A stretch of 48,738 nucleotides of DNA, taken from IMG/VR virus record IMGVR_UViG_3300010391_000093, positions 1-48,738 of that record; one strand, written 5' to 3'. Each line of letters opens with the position of its first letter. Within the stretch, counting starts at the first letter, position 1. This stretch comes from a virus. The notes beneath the pieces were generated by a model. That model ran no database searches. It worked only from the letters and a program-made list of their open reading frames with translations, and was not told the DNA's origin. Both the position numbers and the translations under genes were made by a program. Below are positions 16,338 to 25,497 of the stretch, in pieces.

Positions 16338-17789
16338 CTATCGAACTAGCTCAGCCTTCAGCCCGCTCTGCTCCTCCCACCGTCGGATCGCCGTCTGCAC
16401 GTACTGCGGGTCAAGCTCCATGCCGTAGCAGGAGCGGCCGACCAGGTCTGCGACCAGCAAGGTGGTGCCTCCGCCGAGGAAGGGATCAAACACGATGTCC
16501 AGTTCGCGCGAAGTGTTGGTGATCGCCCTGCGCGCTAGACCAAACGGCTTTTCCGTAGGATGGTACTCATGCTTCGACTTGCGCTGTGCACGGTAGACGT
16601 TGGTTTGGAAGCGGTGGCCGATCCAGTGGTGCTTCGCACCCTCGCGCCAGCCGTACCAGATGGGCTCGTAGGCCCGCTGGTGATCGGACCACCCGATGGT
16701 GGCGTTCTCCCCGACCTCGCTCTCCTCGTCGGCTCCGGTCTTGAGCCAGAGCAGGGTGTCCGACCAGTGCCCGCCCTCCTTCTGCATGGCGAGATTCAAG
16801 ATCGGCGTCTGCGAGGAACTCATGCAGATATAGATCGCGCCGTCGACGTTCTGCAGAAGCATGCGGGCGAAGCCGCGGACGAAGTCCACCCAGGGACCGG
16901 CGAGAACTTCCTCAAAGCCGTCACCCGTGTAGAACATGTCGTCGTTCTCGATCGCCTCGCGAACTGAGTTCTGGATCACCGCGTGAGCACCGCCGATGTA
17001 CTTGACGTTGTAGGGCGGGTCGGTGAAGGCCATCGCAGCCTTCTTGCCGCGCATGAGCTTGGCGACGTCGGCTTCGTCCGTGCTGTTCCCGCACATGACG
17101 CGGTGCCCGGCGAGCCGGAACACCTGACCACGCTTGACCTGAACCTTACCGATCATCACGACCGGAGCCGCGTTTTGAATCTCGTCGGCACCCTCGTCCG
17201 AGACGTTCAGGGTGTGCTTCGCCTGCACTCGACGCTCCGCTAGCAGTGGCTGCGCTGCCTTGCGGACATCCTTCGCAGTCACGGTCTTCAACCCGCGATC
17301 GGTTGCCATCGCAACCGCCGTCTCAAATGCCTGCACCAGCAGGTCGGGTGTCTCGGGCCGGAAAGTAGGACGGCCCCGCCCATCTTCTTCGCCGGTCGTT
17401 CCTACAAGGGACCGCGGAGGGGCGGGGAGCAACGGGAGCAACTCTCGCGAAGCGCGCTCAGAGAGACTGATATCCACCACGGTGGATAATAGGCCGACCG
17501 TACGCGCGTAGTCCGTGAGTTGATACGCTCGCGCGTGGCCCACACTCAGGCCTCGCTCCTTGCCGAGGTAGGCGTTCACGTAGTCGTCAAAGGTGTTGAA
17601 CTGACGCTCTCGGTACAGACCTCCAAAGCGGATCGCCTCAAGGTCTCGCCCCATTGCGAGACGGGCCTCGGACTCCTTGCGGTCGTTCGTGAGGATGCGC
17701 TTCTCAAGCTCCAGCAACTCCGCGCTAGGGCCGGTGTCTGGAAGGTCCAGCACCTCAACGAGCGCGTCCGAAATCTCTTGCGTTGTCAT
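16338..17789 (-). CDS. DNA (N6-adenine or N4-cytosine) methyltransferase, beta class
   Basis: Amino-methyltransferase of 483 aa. The catalytic TDPPYN motif (IV) comes before the AdoMet-binding FDPFLGGGTTL motif (I), the beta-class order. The first 200 residues are a separate helical region with a DUF3102/ParB-like flavour (SVGHARAYQL, then VVDISLSERASRELL), found in phage methyltransferases. It may modify phage DNA against host restriction. A TACCAT element lies 25 nt before the ATG, which also has an AGGAGG site. A 19-bp palindromic sequence inside the gene (17470-17488) recurs at 43203-43221. Confidence 0.9.
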   Translation of the reverse strand: MTTQEISDALVEVLDLPDTGPSAELLELEKRILTNDRKESEARLAMGRDLEAIRFGGLYRERQFNTFDDYVNAYLGKERGLSVGHARAYQLTDYARTVGLLSTVVDISLSERASRELLPLLPAPPRSLVGTTGEEDGRGRPTFRPETPDLLVQAFETAVAMATDRGLKTVTAKDVRKAAQPLLAERRVQAKHTLNVSDEGADEIQNAAPVVMIGKVQVKRGQVFRLAGHRVMCGNSTDEADVAKLMRGKKAAMAFTDPPYNVKYIGGAHAVIQNSVREAIENDDMFYTGDGFEEVLAGPWVDFVRGFARMLLQNVDGAIYICMSSSQTPILNLAMQKEGGHWSDTLLWLKTGADEESEVGENATIGWSDHQRAYEPIWYGWREGAKHHWIGHRFQTNVYRAQRKSKHEYHPTEKPFGLARRAITNTSRELDIVFDPFLGGGTTLLVADLVGRSCYGMELDPQYVQTAIRRWEEQSGLKAELVR

Positions 17790-17814
17790 CTGGCCCTCCT
17801 AGAGGCTCTCGGTG

Positions 17815-17820
17815 ATGGTA
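17815..17820 (-). promoter_or_regulatory. Promoter-like TACCAT box before the methyltransferase
   Basis: A TAnnnT hexamer in a short intergenic gap, exactly 25 nt before the ATG at 17789. The same box sits exactly 25 nt before the starts at 18777 and 42800. No -35 match is seen. It could be a -10 box or another leader element. Confidence 0.4.
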
Positions 17821-18777
17821 CTAGATCGTGTCGAGGTGCCGCCGCATCGAGGCCACTGCCTCGCCCTTGCCACGGGCATAGGCCACTGCAGGATCCTCGA
17901 CCGGGAGCGTGATGATCACCGGAGCTTCGGGCTCCACGCTCCACGGGTCCGCGAGCTCGATGATCGCCTGGGCCGTCTCCGGCCGGAGGTTGATACGCTG
18001 CCATAGGTTCGGCCGTGGCAGGCCCTGGGCGTGGAGCAAACCGATCGCCCGCACCATGTCATCGGGGTCCGCGTTTGCCGGAAGCGTCACGAGGATCTGA
18101 TCACGCCGGAGACCGTAGCCCTCTAGCGTCTGTAGCATCGCGAACAGCGCAGGCTCGGGCTCCGCGAGGCTGCCCCCGAAGTCCGTCCAGTAGGTCTCGG
18201 GAAGCACCGCCACCGGCACCTCGTAGTGCTCGCATGCGCGCAGCCACTCGGCTAGGCTCACGCCTTGGTCCTCGGTAAGCTGCCAGCCGCGGGTATCCAT
18301 CCAGAGCCAGAGCGCCCCGAGACGGCCGAGCGTCTCCCTATAGGCTCGCACGAACTCCCAGAGCGTGGCCTTTGATTCCTCACCCCGCCAGGTCCAGAAT
18401 TCCTTATAGGGCTCAACGTTCGCGATGTAGGTAGGGATGAAGCGGTCGCGTCGTTCCACGGTCTGTGCATCGTGTGCGGTCAACGCTATCTCGGCGGCCA
18501 TTGTCCCCTCCCAGCGAGGATCAAGACCGCGGACATTCGACCAGGGCAGCCAAGCCCGCCCAGCCGCGTTGTGTGCCTGCACACGGGCTCTCACACGACT
18601 GAGGCTACCGATAGCCATCGGGTGCTCGTCGTACCGGCTCATCCAGTCCACGCCGTCGAGGCATTTCTCCCAGACGCCGTCGAACAGCTGGCTCGCGGGC
18701 GGAGCTTCATCGGACGGGCCGATCAGCGCCTGCAGGTACGACGTGCTAATCTGATGCGACGCAACGGGCAAATGCAT
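17821..18777 (-). CDS. TIM-barrel glycoside hydrolase-like protein, candidate endolysin
   Basis: A 318-aa protein with the rhythm of a TIM barrel: GRAWLPWSNVRG, YIANVEPYKEFW, LWLWMDTRGW and VAVLPETYW each look like a strand ending at the active-site face, with acidic residues at Glu of NVEPY and Asp of WMDTRG. It lies next to a one-helix holin-like gene, so cell-wall hydrolysis is the simplest role. No known lysin family or wall-binding domain is recognised. The ATG at 18777 has AAGGAGG upstream. The frame extends to 18864, but that part overlaps the neighbour and is not needed. Confidence 0.55.
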   Translation of the reverse strand: MHLPVASHQISTSYLQALIGPSDEAPPASQLFDGVWEKCLDGVDWMSRYDEHPMAIGSLSRVRARVQAHNAAGRAWLPWSNVRGLDPRWEGTMAAEIALTAHDAQTVERRDRFIPTYIANVEPYKEFWTWRGEESKATLWEFVRAYRETLGRLGALWLWMDTRGWQLTEDQGVSLAEWLRACEHYEVPVAVLPETYWTDFGGSLAEPEPALFAMLQTLEGYGLRRDQILVTLPANADPDDMVRAIGLLHAQGLPRPNLWQRINLRPETAQAIIELADPWSVEPEAPVIITLPVEDPAVAYARGKGEAVASMRRHLDTI

Positions 18778-18802
18778 GGGGCCTCCTTCGCTGGGCATAG
18801 GG

Positions 18803-18808
18803 ATGGTA
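18803..18808 (-). promoter_or_regulatory. Promoter-like TACCAT box before the lysin candidate
   Basis: Same hexamer and same 25-nt distance to the start codon as at 17815. It lies within a 15-bp sequence (18802-18816) that is repeated identically at 17814-17828. Confidence 0.4.
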
Positions 18809-18830
18809 CTAGATCGGAAGCGGGAGGGGT

Positions 18831-19112
18831 CTAATTGCGCTGGAGAGATTGGAGCGCGGACCACAGGGAGATCACGAGAGATCCAAGCGCAGTCAGTACT
18901 GCCCCGGCCGTGATCTTGCCATTCTGCTGCACACCATCAAGAGTGTGAGGCTCCGCCTTGTGGTCCCGAAGTTCCTGTCCGAGAGCGCTATGCGCCACGA
19001 CAAGCCCGCCTGGGCCGAACAGCGCACCCTTCACCGAGTCCAGGTCGGTCTTTACGGCCACGAGCAATTCGTGATCCGACCACTCATTCAGGGGCACACC
19101 GGGGGGCATCAT
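18831..19112 (-). CDS. Holin-like protein with one membrane segment
   Basis: A 93-aa protein with a charged N-terminal helical part and one hydrophobic stretch near the C-terminus (AGAVLTALGSLVISLWSAL), ending in a short polar tail. This is the layout of XhlA-type and other small holin accessory proteins. The adjacent hydrolase-like gene supports a lysis role. ATG codons at 19112 and 19109 are both possible. A TGC-TACACT box ends 6 nt before the first, so the mRNA may be nearly leaderless. Confidence 0.6.
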   Translation of the reverse strand: MMPPGVPLNEWSDHELLVAVKTDLDSVKGALFGPGGLVVAHSALGQELRDHKAEPHTLDGVQQNGKITAGAVLTALGSLVISLWSALQSLQRN

Positions 19113-19399
19113 GCTTCCAGTGTAGCAGGTGGGGTGATACGGGCGCGCAAGCGCTCGATCACCTCATCCAGTTGCGCCACCGACTGTACCACGGTTAGGC
19201 GATCCGCGCGGACCACCAGCTTGGCCCCAAGCGTCTCGCCGCCTGCGCTCTGGCCGACCAAGGCCATCACGACTGTGGGATGCTGCCGGGGGTCGTTCGG
19301 ACGTGCCTCAACTACGACGCCCTCAAGCTGCCGTCCGGCATAGCCCGTGGTCACCACGGTGCCGACCTCGATCGGAGTCCCTCGCCAGTCCTGCATCAT
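19109..19399 (-). CDS. Hypothetical small beta-rich protein, 96 aa
   Basis: Predicted small beta-barrel (SH3-like rhythm: IEVGTVVTTGY, LEGVVVEARP, GAKLVVRADRL) followed by a C-terminal helix. Unknown function. It sits between the beta-propeller tail protein and the holin candidate and overlaps the latter by 4 nt. Confidence 0.55.
   Translation of the reverse strand: MMQDWRGTPIEVGTVVTTGYAGRQLEGVVVEARPNDPRQHPTVVMALVGQSAGGETLGAKLVVRADRLTVVQSVAQLDEVIERLRARITPPATLEA
19119..19124 (-). promoter_or_regulatory. Extended -10 promoter candidate (TGC-TACACT)
   Basis: TACACT with an upstream TGC forms an extended -10 box. Only 6 nt separate it from the ATG at 19112, so transcription would begin at or next to the start codon. 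A 15-bp stretch covering it (19117-19131) is identical to 27278-27292. It lies inside the end of the 96-aa gene. Confidence 0.45.
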
Positions 19400-19408
19400 C
19401 GTAATCTC

Positions 19409-20638
19409 CTAGTCGTTATGGGTCGGAAGCGGCTCGTAACCCGCGGTCGCCGCGGACGAATAGTCATCCCACACGATCTCATCCTGGAAAGCCGTGCCCC
19501 CCGTCGATGCGGAAGGCAGCGAAGCGTTGTGCGTGTTGCCCGCGAAGTACAGCGTGTCCGTGGGTTCGTAGTAGGCCATCGCCTGTGTCCAGTCGACCGT
19601 GCTGAAGGGCGTGGCGGCCAGGGTCTCCCAGGTGATGCCGTCCAGCGACCGCTGGATCTGGTCGCTCCCGTCGCCTGGACTGTAGGACGATAGGTATGTG
19701 TAGCTGCCGACGTTGCGGAGGTCAGTGATGATCCGATCCGTGCCGCCAGTCACGTCTGCCTCGGTGAAGGTCACGCCGTCGTCGGTCGAGTACTGGATCG
19801 AGTTGTCACCACTCGCCTTACGGTAGACGAACACGATCGTGCCGTCGGACCGCCAGATGACCATCATGTCCTGGTTGGTACCGTCGGTCAGCGTCGCGTC
19901 GACGATGTACTCAGTAAAGGTTGCCGCCGTGTCCGTGGACACCAGCGCGATTACCTTCGCGGCCCCGGCCGCGTCCATCTGGGCGGACATGACGAGACGC
20001 GTCTGGTCACCGTCCATGCTGTAGACGTTGACCAGCGCGCCGACCTGCGGGACGGGGGCTGCCCAGTCCTGCGACCAGGACGCGCCCGCGTCGCTCGTCG
20101 AGTACAGACCCAGGTCGAAGGTCGCGAACAGGCGCGCGCTCGCCGTGCTGCGGTTGCAGACGCCGCGAGCGAGATCCGCGCCGTCGCCCGGCAGCGTCAC
20201 CTCGGCGTAGGACTGACCGTCGTTGATCGACACCTGCGGACGCAGCGTCCCGTTCGGCGAGTCGAGATAGAATAGCTCGTCGCGCGTACGGCGCAGCAGC
20301 CGTGCCGGGTCGCCGGTCGCCGCGGCCACGGGGTCGAACGTGTACCACTGGCTCTTGTGCACGAAGTAGTTGGCCGTCCCGACGAGCGCCAGTTCGTAGA
20401 ACGTGTCCGGCAGCGGGATCGCGTGGATGACCCAGAGGGCCGCCTCGATATGCCAGTACGCAAACACCGGATAGCCGAGCGGCAGTGTGTTCGGGCCGAG
20501 GTAGGTCGCGATGACTGTCGATGACTCCGATCCGCCCAGGTCAACGCCGTAGCGGTTGCCTTGTCGCCAACGCACACGGCCCTTGCGGGCGAGCGCGCGG
20601 TTGTTTGGTCGGTCCTCCGAGAATGGATGCTCAGGCAT
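19409..20638 (-). CDS. Beta-propeller tail or receptor-binding protein
   Basis: A 409-aa protein with repeated sialidase/BNR-type motifs: YSTSDAGASWSQ, VSTDTAATFTE, YSTDDGVTFTEA and RSLDGITWETL, each the S-x-D-x-G-x-T-W pattern of a propeller blade. It is the last tail gene before lysis. A role in host recognition or at the tail tip is likely. Enzymatic sialidase activity is not implied. Codon use looks more C/G-ending than in the replication genes. The start overlaps the upstream stop. Confidence 0.65.
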   Translation of the reverse strand: MPEHPFSEDRPNNRALARKGRVRWRQGNRYGVDLGGSESSTVIATYLGPNTLPLGYPVFAYWHIEAALWVIHAIPLPDTFYELALVGTANYFVHKSQWYTFDPVAAATGDPARLLRRTRDELFYLDSPNGTLRPQVSINDGQSYAEVTLPGDGADLARGVCNRSTASARLFATFDLGLYSTSDAGASWSQDWAAPVPQVGALVNVYSMDGDQTRLVMSAQMDAAGAAKVIALVSTDTAATFTEYIVDATLTDGTNQDMMVIWRSDGTIVFVYRKASGDNSIQYSTDDGVTFTEADVTGGTDRIITDLRNVGSYTYLSSYSPGDGSDQIQRSLDGITWETLAATPFSTVDWTQAMAYYEPTDTLYFAGNTHNASLPSASTGGTAFQDEIVWDDYSSAATAGYEPLPTHND

Positions 20639-22689
20639 TAGCCTGTCCGTTCAATGGCATCGGCCCACTTCGATGTGGAAGCTTCGATGGTCGAGCGCAG
20701 CACCCGGTCGCGCACGGCCCAGGTCACGGTGTTGACGACCCAGGATTCGTCCGCCGGGTCAAGACCGGTGCGGTCGTCCTCGATGCCAATCTCATCCGTC
20801 GGCTCCAACCACGGGTGGTTGAGCACCTCGAAGGTGACGATGCGGCGCATCCCGTTTTCCTTCATATACCGGAACTTCGCCAGCCCACCAAAGACGTTAG
20901 TACCTGCCGCGTTCTTCCAGGTCGTCAACACCGAGAAAGACGTAGCCGCGATCGACGCAATCGATGCGTTGAGCGTACGTTCCTCCGCTGGGTACTGCGC
21001 CGATGGGAATGTCCCAATCGTCTGTAGCTTCGTCAGCGCGAGGAAGTCCGGCGTGTGCTGCGGGGCGTCATGCCGATAGTAGACCTGCCCCGGTCCGCTG
21101 CGCCGGTTCTCACGGAGCTCCACTCCCGGCTCGACGATGTTGCTATTGCCGCTCGCCGCACCCTGCCCGCGGAAGGTGTAACCCGAGGTACCGGTCCCGA
21201 ACGTCCATAGGTTAACCAGGATCTGACCGTACCGTTCGGTGCCGGTCGGCCGGAACTTGCGCCAGACCTCCAGGACGAGATTGTCACACAGCCCGAGGAT
21301 AGTCGTCACCAACGATTGACCACCAGAGTCAAGCGCGGCCGGGATGATGACCGGTGCGTTCTGAATGGAGGTCGCCGTCGCGCCTAGGCCGCTACCCCCG
21401 TGGATCACATCCGCCACGTCAACCAGGTCCTCCAGGATCTCCGGAACGGTGTAGTCCTCATTCGTGGCGTCGATGCTGCCAATGACCGGCTGGTCCGCAT
21501 CAAGGCCGAGGTAATTGCGCGAGAGGTAGGCATCGAGCTTGAACATCGGCCGGTCGGTCGCGGTCAGCGACACCTGGAAACCGCGTTCCCGGCTTTCCAT
21601 AATCTCGTATGCGCCGAGGCGATACCAACTGGACACGCTAGAAGCCGAGTCTGTGACCCGCGCATCAACCAGCAGGATCTGGCCTGACCAGATGTCACCC
21701 TGGAAGCGGTTGATGGGATCGGCATCGGCGGGATCTGGTGTCGTCAGCACCATCGCTAGGCTATCGACCCCTGTGCGTGTCTTGACGCCCGAGAGTGCGT
21801 GAATATTCGCGCGCGGAATGATCGCCCAGGTCACTGTGTCGATGACGACCCGCTCTCCTTCCGCCGCGTTATCAAGCGTGGTACCCCCGGCGTTAGCCGT
21901 TGTCCAGACCGGCCAGGTCTGCGTCTCAAAGCCGTCCCCGTTCGAGTCAATGACAATCGAATTCACGCTCATCGTGGTGACCGGCACGCCACTCGTCCCT
22001 AGGCCGGGAATAGCATTGCCGTCCGCATCCACGATGGTGGACATGATCTCACCAATGGCGACGTACCGCGGGCGCACAGCCTCTCCCGCAACCGACGTCT
22101 CCTTGATCAGCACCGTGTCGCGCTTGACCGTCAGTTTCTCGGCCCCCGCGCCGCCAACCGCGTTCGGGTCCCAGAACACCTCATAGGTGTGGTCCGCGCC
22201 GTCCCAGGCGAAGCCTGTCGCGTCAAGCGTGCCCGAGCTATGCACGAACTCGCGGCCGACGGCCGAGCCGCCGTAGACGGTGCTGCCGCCCTGCACGACC
22301 AGCAGCGGGTCCGCCTCGACCCCAAAGGACTGCTCCAGGCCGCCGACGGTGATGACCTGCGAGTAGACCGGGTCCTCCTCCGGGAACTTCGCGATGATCG
22401 TGATCTTGAATGCAAGGGTCGGATCAGTCGGAACACACACCCGGCGCGTGATGACGCGCTCATGCGGCGGTCCGCCGTACTGCTTGATGAGCAGACGACC
22501 TCCTGCGATCTCAGGATGCGCCCCACCAAACTGCGTTGTCCAGAGCTTCGAGTGATCGAACGCCGAAGAGAAGTCGAAGGTGACCGTCGCCGTCCACGCC
22601 GGGCGCGCGAACCCGAGCGCGACGCGATAGTCGAGCAGCTTGGCTGAGTCATTGAAGATCGTGATCTCGCCACCCACTGGTACAACCAT
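20638..22689 (-). CDS. Distal tail/baseplate protein, 683 aa
   Basis: A large beta-rich protein directly after the tape measure and a small tail gene, the usual place of the tail tip or hub. It contains a lectin-like region early on (about residues 35-210), and a later part with AYEIMESRERGFQVSLTATDRP and DGFETQ-like strands. I recognise no exact family. By position and size it should form the tail hub or connect to the receptor-binding propeller protein encoded next. Confidence 0.65.
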   Translation of the reverse strand: MVVPVGGEITIFNDSAKLLDYRVALGFARPAWTATVTFDFSSAFDHSKLWTTQFGGAHPEIAGGRLLIKQYGGPPHERVITRRVCVPTDPTLAFKITIIAKFPEEDPVYSQVITVGGLEQSFGVEADPLLVVQGGSTVYGGSAVGREFVHSSGTLDATGFAWDGADHTYEVFWDPNAVGGAGAEKLTVKRDTVLIKETSVAGEAVRPRYVAIGEIMSTIVDADGNAIPGLGTSGVPVTTMSVNSIVIDSNGDGFETQTWPVWTTANAGGTTLDNAAEGERVVIDTVTWAIIPRANIHALSGVKTRTGVDSLAMVLTTPDPADADPINRFQGDIWSGQILLVDARVTDSASSVSSWYRLGAYEIMESRERGFQVSLTATDRPMFKLDAYLSRNYLGLDADQPVIGSIDATNEDYTVPEILEDLVDVADVIHGGSGLGATATSIQNAPVIIPAALDSGGQSLVTTILGLCDNLVLEVWRKFRPTGTERYGQILVNLWTFGTGTSGYTFRGQGAASGNSNIVEPGVELRENRRSGPGQVYYRHDAPQHTPDFLALTKLQTIGTFPSAQYPAEERTLNASIASIAATSFSVLTTWKNAAGTNVFGGLAKFRYMKENGMRRIVTFEVLNHPWLEPTDEIGIEDDRTGLDPADESWVVNTVTWAVRDRVLRSTIEASTSKWADAIERTG

Positions 22690-23042
22690 TAGGGGCGCTC
22701 GTAGAAGGTCACGCTGAAGCGACCGAAGCTATACGAGACGAGGATGCTGATCGGTGGATCGCCCAGCCATTGCACGCTGTAGGTCCGCGTCGTGCCGTTG
22801 CGATCGGTGAAAGCGATCGTGTGCGGGATGAGGCTATTCCGTTTGGTGACTAGTTCCGCAATGGCCCCGTCCAGCGCTGTATCCACACCCCAGGTCACGG
22901 TGATGACCGCGCCCTTGGTGCGAGGCGACGCGACATATCCGCCGTCGAGTGTCTTGTCCGTCGTCCCCTCCGGGGGTTGGACGCGAATCTCGCTCGGCTG
23001 GTTGGTCATCGCGACCGTATCGATCTTAAAGTCGATAGCCAT
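22689..23042 (-). CDS. Tail protein, 117 aa
   Basis: Small beta-rich protein with repeated strand patterns (GAVITVTWGV, IAFTDRNGTTRTYSVQW, FGRFSVTFYER). It lies between the tape measure and the large distal tail gene. Likely a distal tail or tail-tip component. The stop overlaps the next start by a single base. Confidence 0.6.
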   Translation of the reverse strand: MAIDFKIDTVAMTNQPSEIRVQPPEGTTDKTLDGGYVASPRTKGAVITVTWGVDTALDGAIAELVTKRNSLIPHTIAFTDRNGTTRTYSVQWLGDPPISILVSYSFGRFSVTFYERP

Positions 23043-23044
23043 AT

Positions 23045-25267
23045 CTAGGCCACCTTATCAAAGGTCGCCATCTGAAGCGCCTGCGCTACCGGAGCCGGGT
23101 CCACGCCACCGGGAATGTCCGGACGGACCCCCACGTAGATGTTGCCGACCGACACCCGGTTTCCCCCTCCCGAACGCAGCGTCGTGGAAGTGCGCCCCGT
23201 CTCCTCGTCGGTACTAGTCGTCAAGCTCGTCCGGCCTGTGCCGGTCCCACGAGCCGCCAGAAAGCCAAGCAGGCCGCTGAGCGTTTGATCCTTGCCCTTA
23301 TTGAGCTCGGCCTGGATGCCCTCCCACATGAGGCGATGTTCCTCAGGCACCTGGATGCCGAGCTTGTCATGCAGGTCCGCTGCCACCTTTATCCACTGTG
23401 CGTCCAGTCTCGCTTGCGTCTTTTGCACCACACCCACCGCGGTCATCCCGCCGCGCGAATAGGCCTCGACCAACTGCGAGGTGTGCGCGCTCGCGATTCC
23501 CTCCAGCGCGGACTTCAGCTTGTCAAGCGCCTTCGAGGTTTCGTCCGCCCCAGTCGAGATCGCACCCAGACCCGCGTTCAACTTCAAAGCCGAATCCGCC
23601 GCCTTGGCTGTCTTAGCCATCTGCTCCGTGTCTAGCTCATCCCCTGCGGACCGCGCGGCTTCCGGCACCGCCATACGCTCAAACTTCTGCTCTTCGACCC
23701 GTCCCAGTTCGAGGGTCCCCACCTTGCCCAGACCAAACACTCCAGCAACCGCGTTCCAGGCGGCCCCGACCTTGTTGATCTTTTCCTCGATCTTGCCGAC
23801 CATCCAGTTGAAGGCCGCGATGACTCCGTTAACCATCGCCTCGGCCACACCGATCATGCCGTTGAACACTTCACGCCAGTGATCACGCAGGATGCCGAGC
23901 GCCAAGACCACCACCGCAATGGCCGCAGGTACTGGAGCAAACACCGCAATCAACAGTCCGGCGATCACCAACAGCACCACCTGCAGCGACTTGTGCGCAC
24001 TGATAAACTGGATCACCCAGGCGATGACCTCCCCAAACACCTGTCCGATGAACAGCAGGCCCTTCCCGAACAGCAATAGCGCAGGTACCGCCGCATTCCA
24101 GATGGCCACGAGCTTCGGACCATTCGTATCGAACCAGGTATTGAGTGCCCCGAACGCCCGCAGGACGTGCGGCATCAGCTTGTCACCGATGGTGATCAAG
24201 ACGTTGGTAACGCGGTTCCCGAAAATGTCAATCTGAGCTTGACCTGTCTGGAACACGCGATTCGATTCGTTCATCAAGGCGTTGGTGTTCTGGATCCCAC
24301 CACTCGCGATGTTCAGGGAATCGTTCAAGAGCGCGCCGCTCTGCGCGAGCTTCAGGAACGTCTGCGCGGAGCGTGCGCCATCCAGGCCAAGGTCATCGAG
24401 CAGCAACACTGCCTGGTCACCAGAGGCCCCAAGGCCAGCAACGAACTGCTGGAACGCACCGAAGGCGTCCTCGTTCCATTGCTTCGAGAACTGCGCGCTC
24501 GTTATGCCCGCGATATCCGCGAGCACCTTCAGGTCGTCCCCACCCTTGACGGTCGCCGTGTTGATCTTGAGCAGCGCCTGCTGAATCGCGGTGCCGCCCA
24601 TCTCAGCTTCGATGCCCAACTGTGGCAACGTGCTGGAGAGTGCGAGGACCTGGGCAGTCGTGAACCCGACCAGTTGCCCACCACCTGCGATACGCTGAGC
24701 GAACGCCAGGATCTCCGCCTCGGTCGAGGAACCCTCGTTGCCGAGCGCGACCACTGCCGACGCCAGCTTATCAACCTCCGCAATCGGCACCTGCAGAACG
24801 GTGGCAAGGCGGGCGAAGCCGGTCGCTGCCGCATCGGTCGTCAGGTCAGTCGAGACCGTGATGCGGGAAATCGTGTCGATGAACTTGGCGAGGTTGTCGG
24901 TACCGCTGATGCCCAGCGCACCTGCGATCTCACCGATGCGCGCGAGCTCCGTCGCCGCCACCGGCATCTCTGTGGACATGCTTCGGATCCGCTGGCGCAG
25001 ATCGTCCATCTCGGCCTTGGTGCCACCAACGGTCTTGATGACACCCGTGAACGCGCTCTCAAAGGACAGCGATGCCTGCGCCGCCTTCTGCAGCCCCACG
25101 GCCACCGCAATACCGCCCCCGACTGCCAGACCAACCGCGGCCATCTTGCCGACGGCCACCGCCTGGGCACCGAAGCCATCAAGGTCGCGCGTCGCCTTCT
25201 TTATGGACGCGGTGAACCCGGAGGCGTCCCCCCGGATACGAACGAGCAGATCGGCTACGGTCGCCAC
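23045..25267 (-). CDS. Tape measure protein
   Basis: 740 aa, the longest protein in the window. It sets tail length and is injected with DNA. The N-terminal part (VADLLVRIRGDASGF, ATRDLDGFG) is the typical start of siphophage tape measures. The central part, with ELARIGEIAGALGIS, matches the PhageMin_Tail domain. Hydrophobic helices fall at about residues 55-70 and again from about 390 to 450. The C-terminus is helical and ends in a short beta tail. Assembly chaperone genes lie just upstream, as expected. Confidence 0.9.
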   Translation of the reverse strand: MATVADLLVRIRGDASGFTASIKKATRDLDGFGAQAVAVGKMAAVGLAVGGGIAVAVGLQKAAQASLSFESAFTGVIKTVGGTKAEMDDLRQRIRSMSTEMPVAATELARIGEIAGALGISGTDNLAKFIDTISRITVSTDLTTDAAATGFARLATVLQVPIAEVDKLASAVVALGNEGSSTEAEILAFAQRIAGGGQLVGFTTAQVLALSSTLPQLGIEAEMGGTAIQQALLKINTATVKGGDDLKVLADIAGITSAQFSKQWNEDAFGAFQQFVAGLGASGDQAVLLLDDLGLDGARSAQTFLKLAQSGALLNDSLNIASGGIQNTNALMNESNRVFQTGQAQIDIFGNRVTNVLITIGDKLMPHVLRAFGALNTWFDTNGPKLVAIWNAAVPALLLFGKGLLFIGQVFGEVIAWVIQFISAHKSLQVVLLVIAGLLIAVFAPVPAAIAVVVLALGILRDHWREVFNGMIGVAEAMVNGVIAAFNWMVGKIEEKINKVGAAWNAVAGVFGLGKVGTLELGRVEEQKFERMAVPEAARSAGDELDTEQMAKTAKAADSALKLNAGLGAISTGADETSKALDKLKSALEGIASAHTSQLVEAYSRGGMTAVGVVQKTQARLDAQWIKVAADLHDKLGIQVPEEHRLMWEGIQAELNKGKDQTLSGLLGFLAARGTGTGRTSLTTSTDEETGRTSTTLRSGGGNRVSVGNIYVGVRPDIPGGVDPAPVAQALQMATFDKVA

Positions 25268-25276
25268 GTCTGGCTC

Positions 25277-25465
25277 CTATTTGAACCTGGCCAGGAAATC
25301 CTCCGGAAGCTCCTGCTCCGGCGCATCATATTCGGGGATCGGCCGTCCGGCCTTTGCGCGCAGGCGTTGCCACGCCAATTGCGGATCCGGCTCCTTGGAC
25401 ATCTCCCGGTACTGAAAGAAGGCCGCCCATTCGGTGATCTCACGGGCGTCCATAGCTCGCAGCAT
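25277..25465 (-). CDS. Second tail assembly chaperone (T-like part)
   Basis: 62 aa from the ATG at 25465. The AREITEWAAFFQYRE block is typical of the downstream half of G/GT-type tail chaperones. The frame stays open upstream of the ATG into the end of the 135-aa gene and keeps reading sensibly (ALELKQPSVRRMLRAMD), in the -1 frame relative to that gene. It is therefore probably made mainly as a frameshift fusion. It lies next to the tape measure gene, where such proteins act. Confidence 0.65.
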   Translation of the reverse strand: MLRAMDAREITEWAAFFQYREMSKEPDPQLAWQRLRAKAGRPIPEYDAPEQELPEDFLARFK

Positions 25466-25497
25466 CCGGCGAACAGAGGGCTGCTTCAGTTCCAGGG

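Noticed and set aside
15257-16522. Long plus-strand frame opposite the UDG-exonuclease gene and its neighbours (421 codons)
   Set aside because: It crosses several well-supported minus-strand genes and reads as antisense of them.
23397-25495. Several 60-130-codon frames overlapping tape measure and chaperone genes
   Set aside because: They are frame shadows: Arg/Ser-rich, without start signals, and overlapping strongly supported genes.
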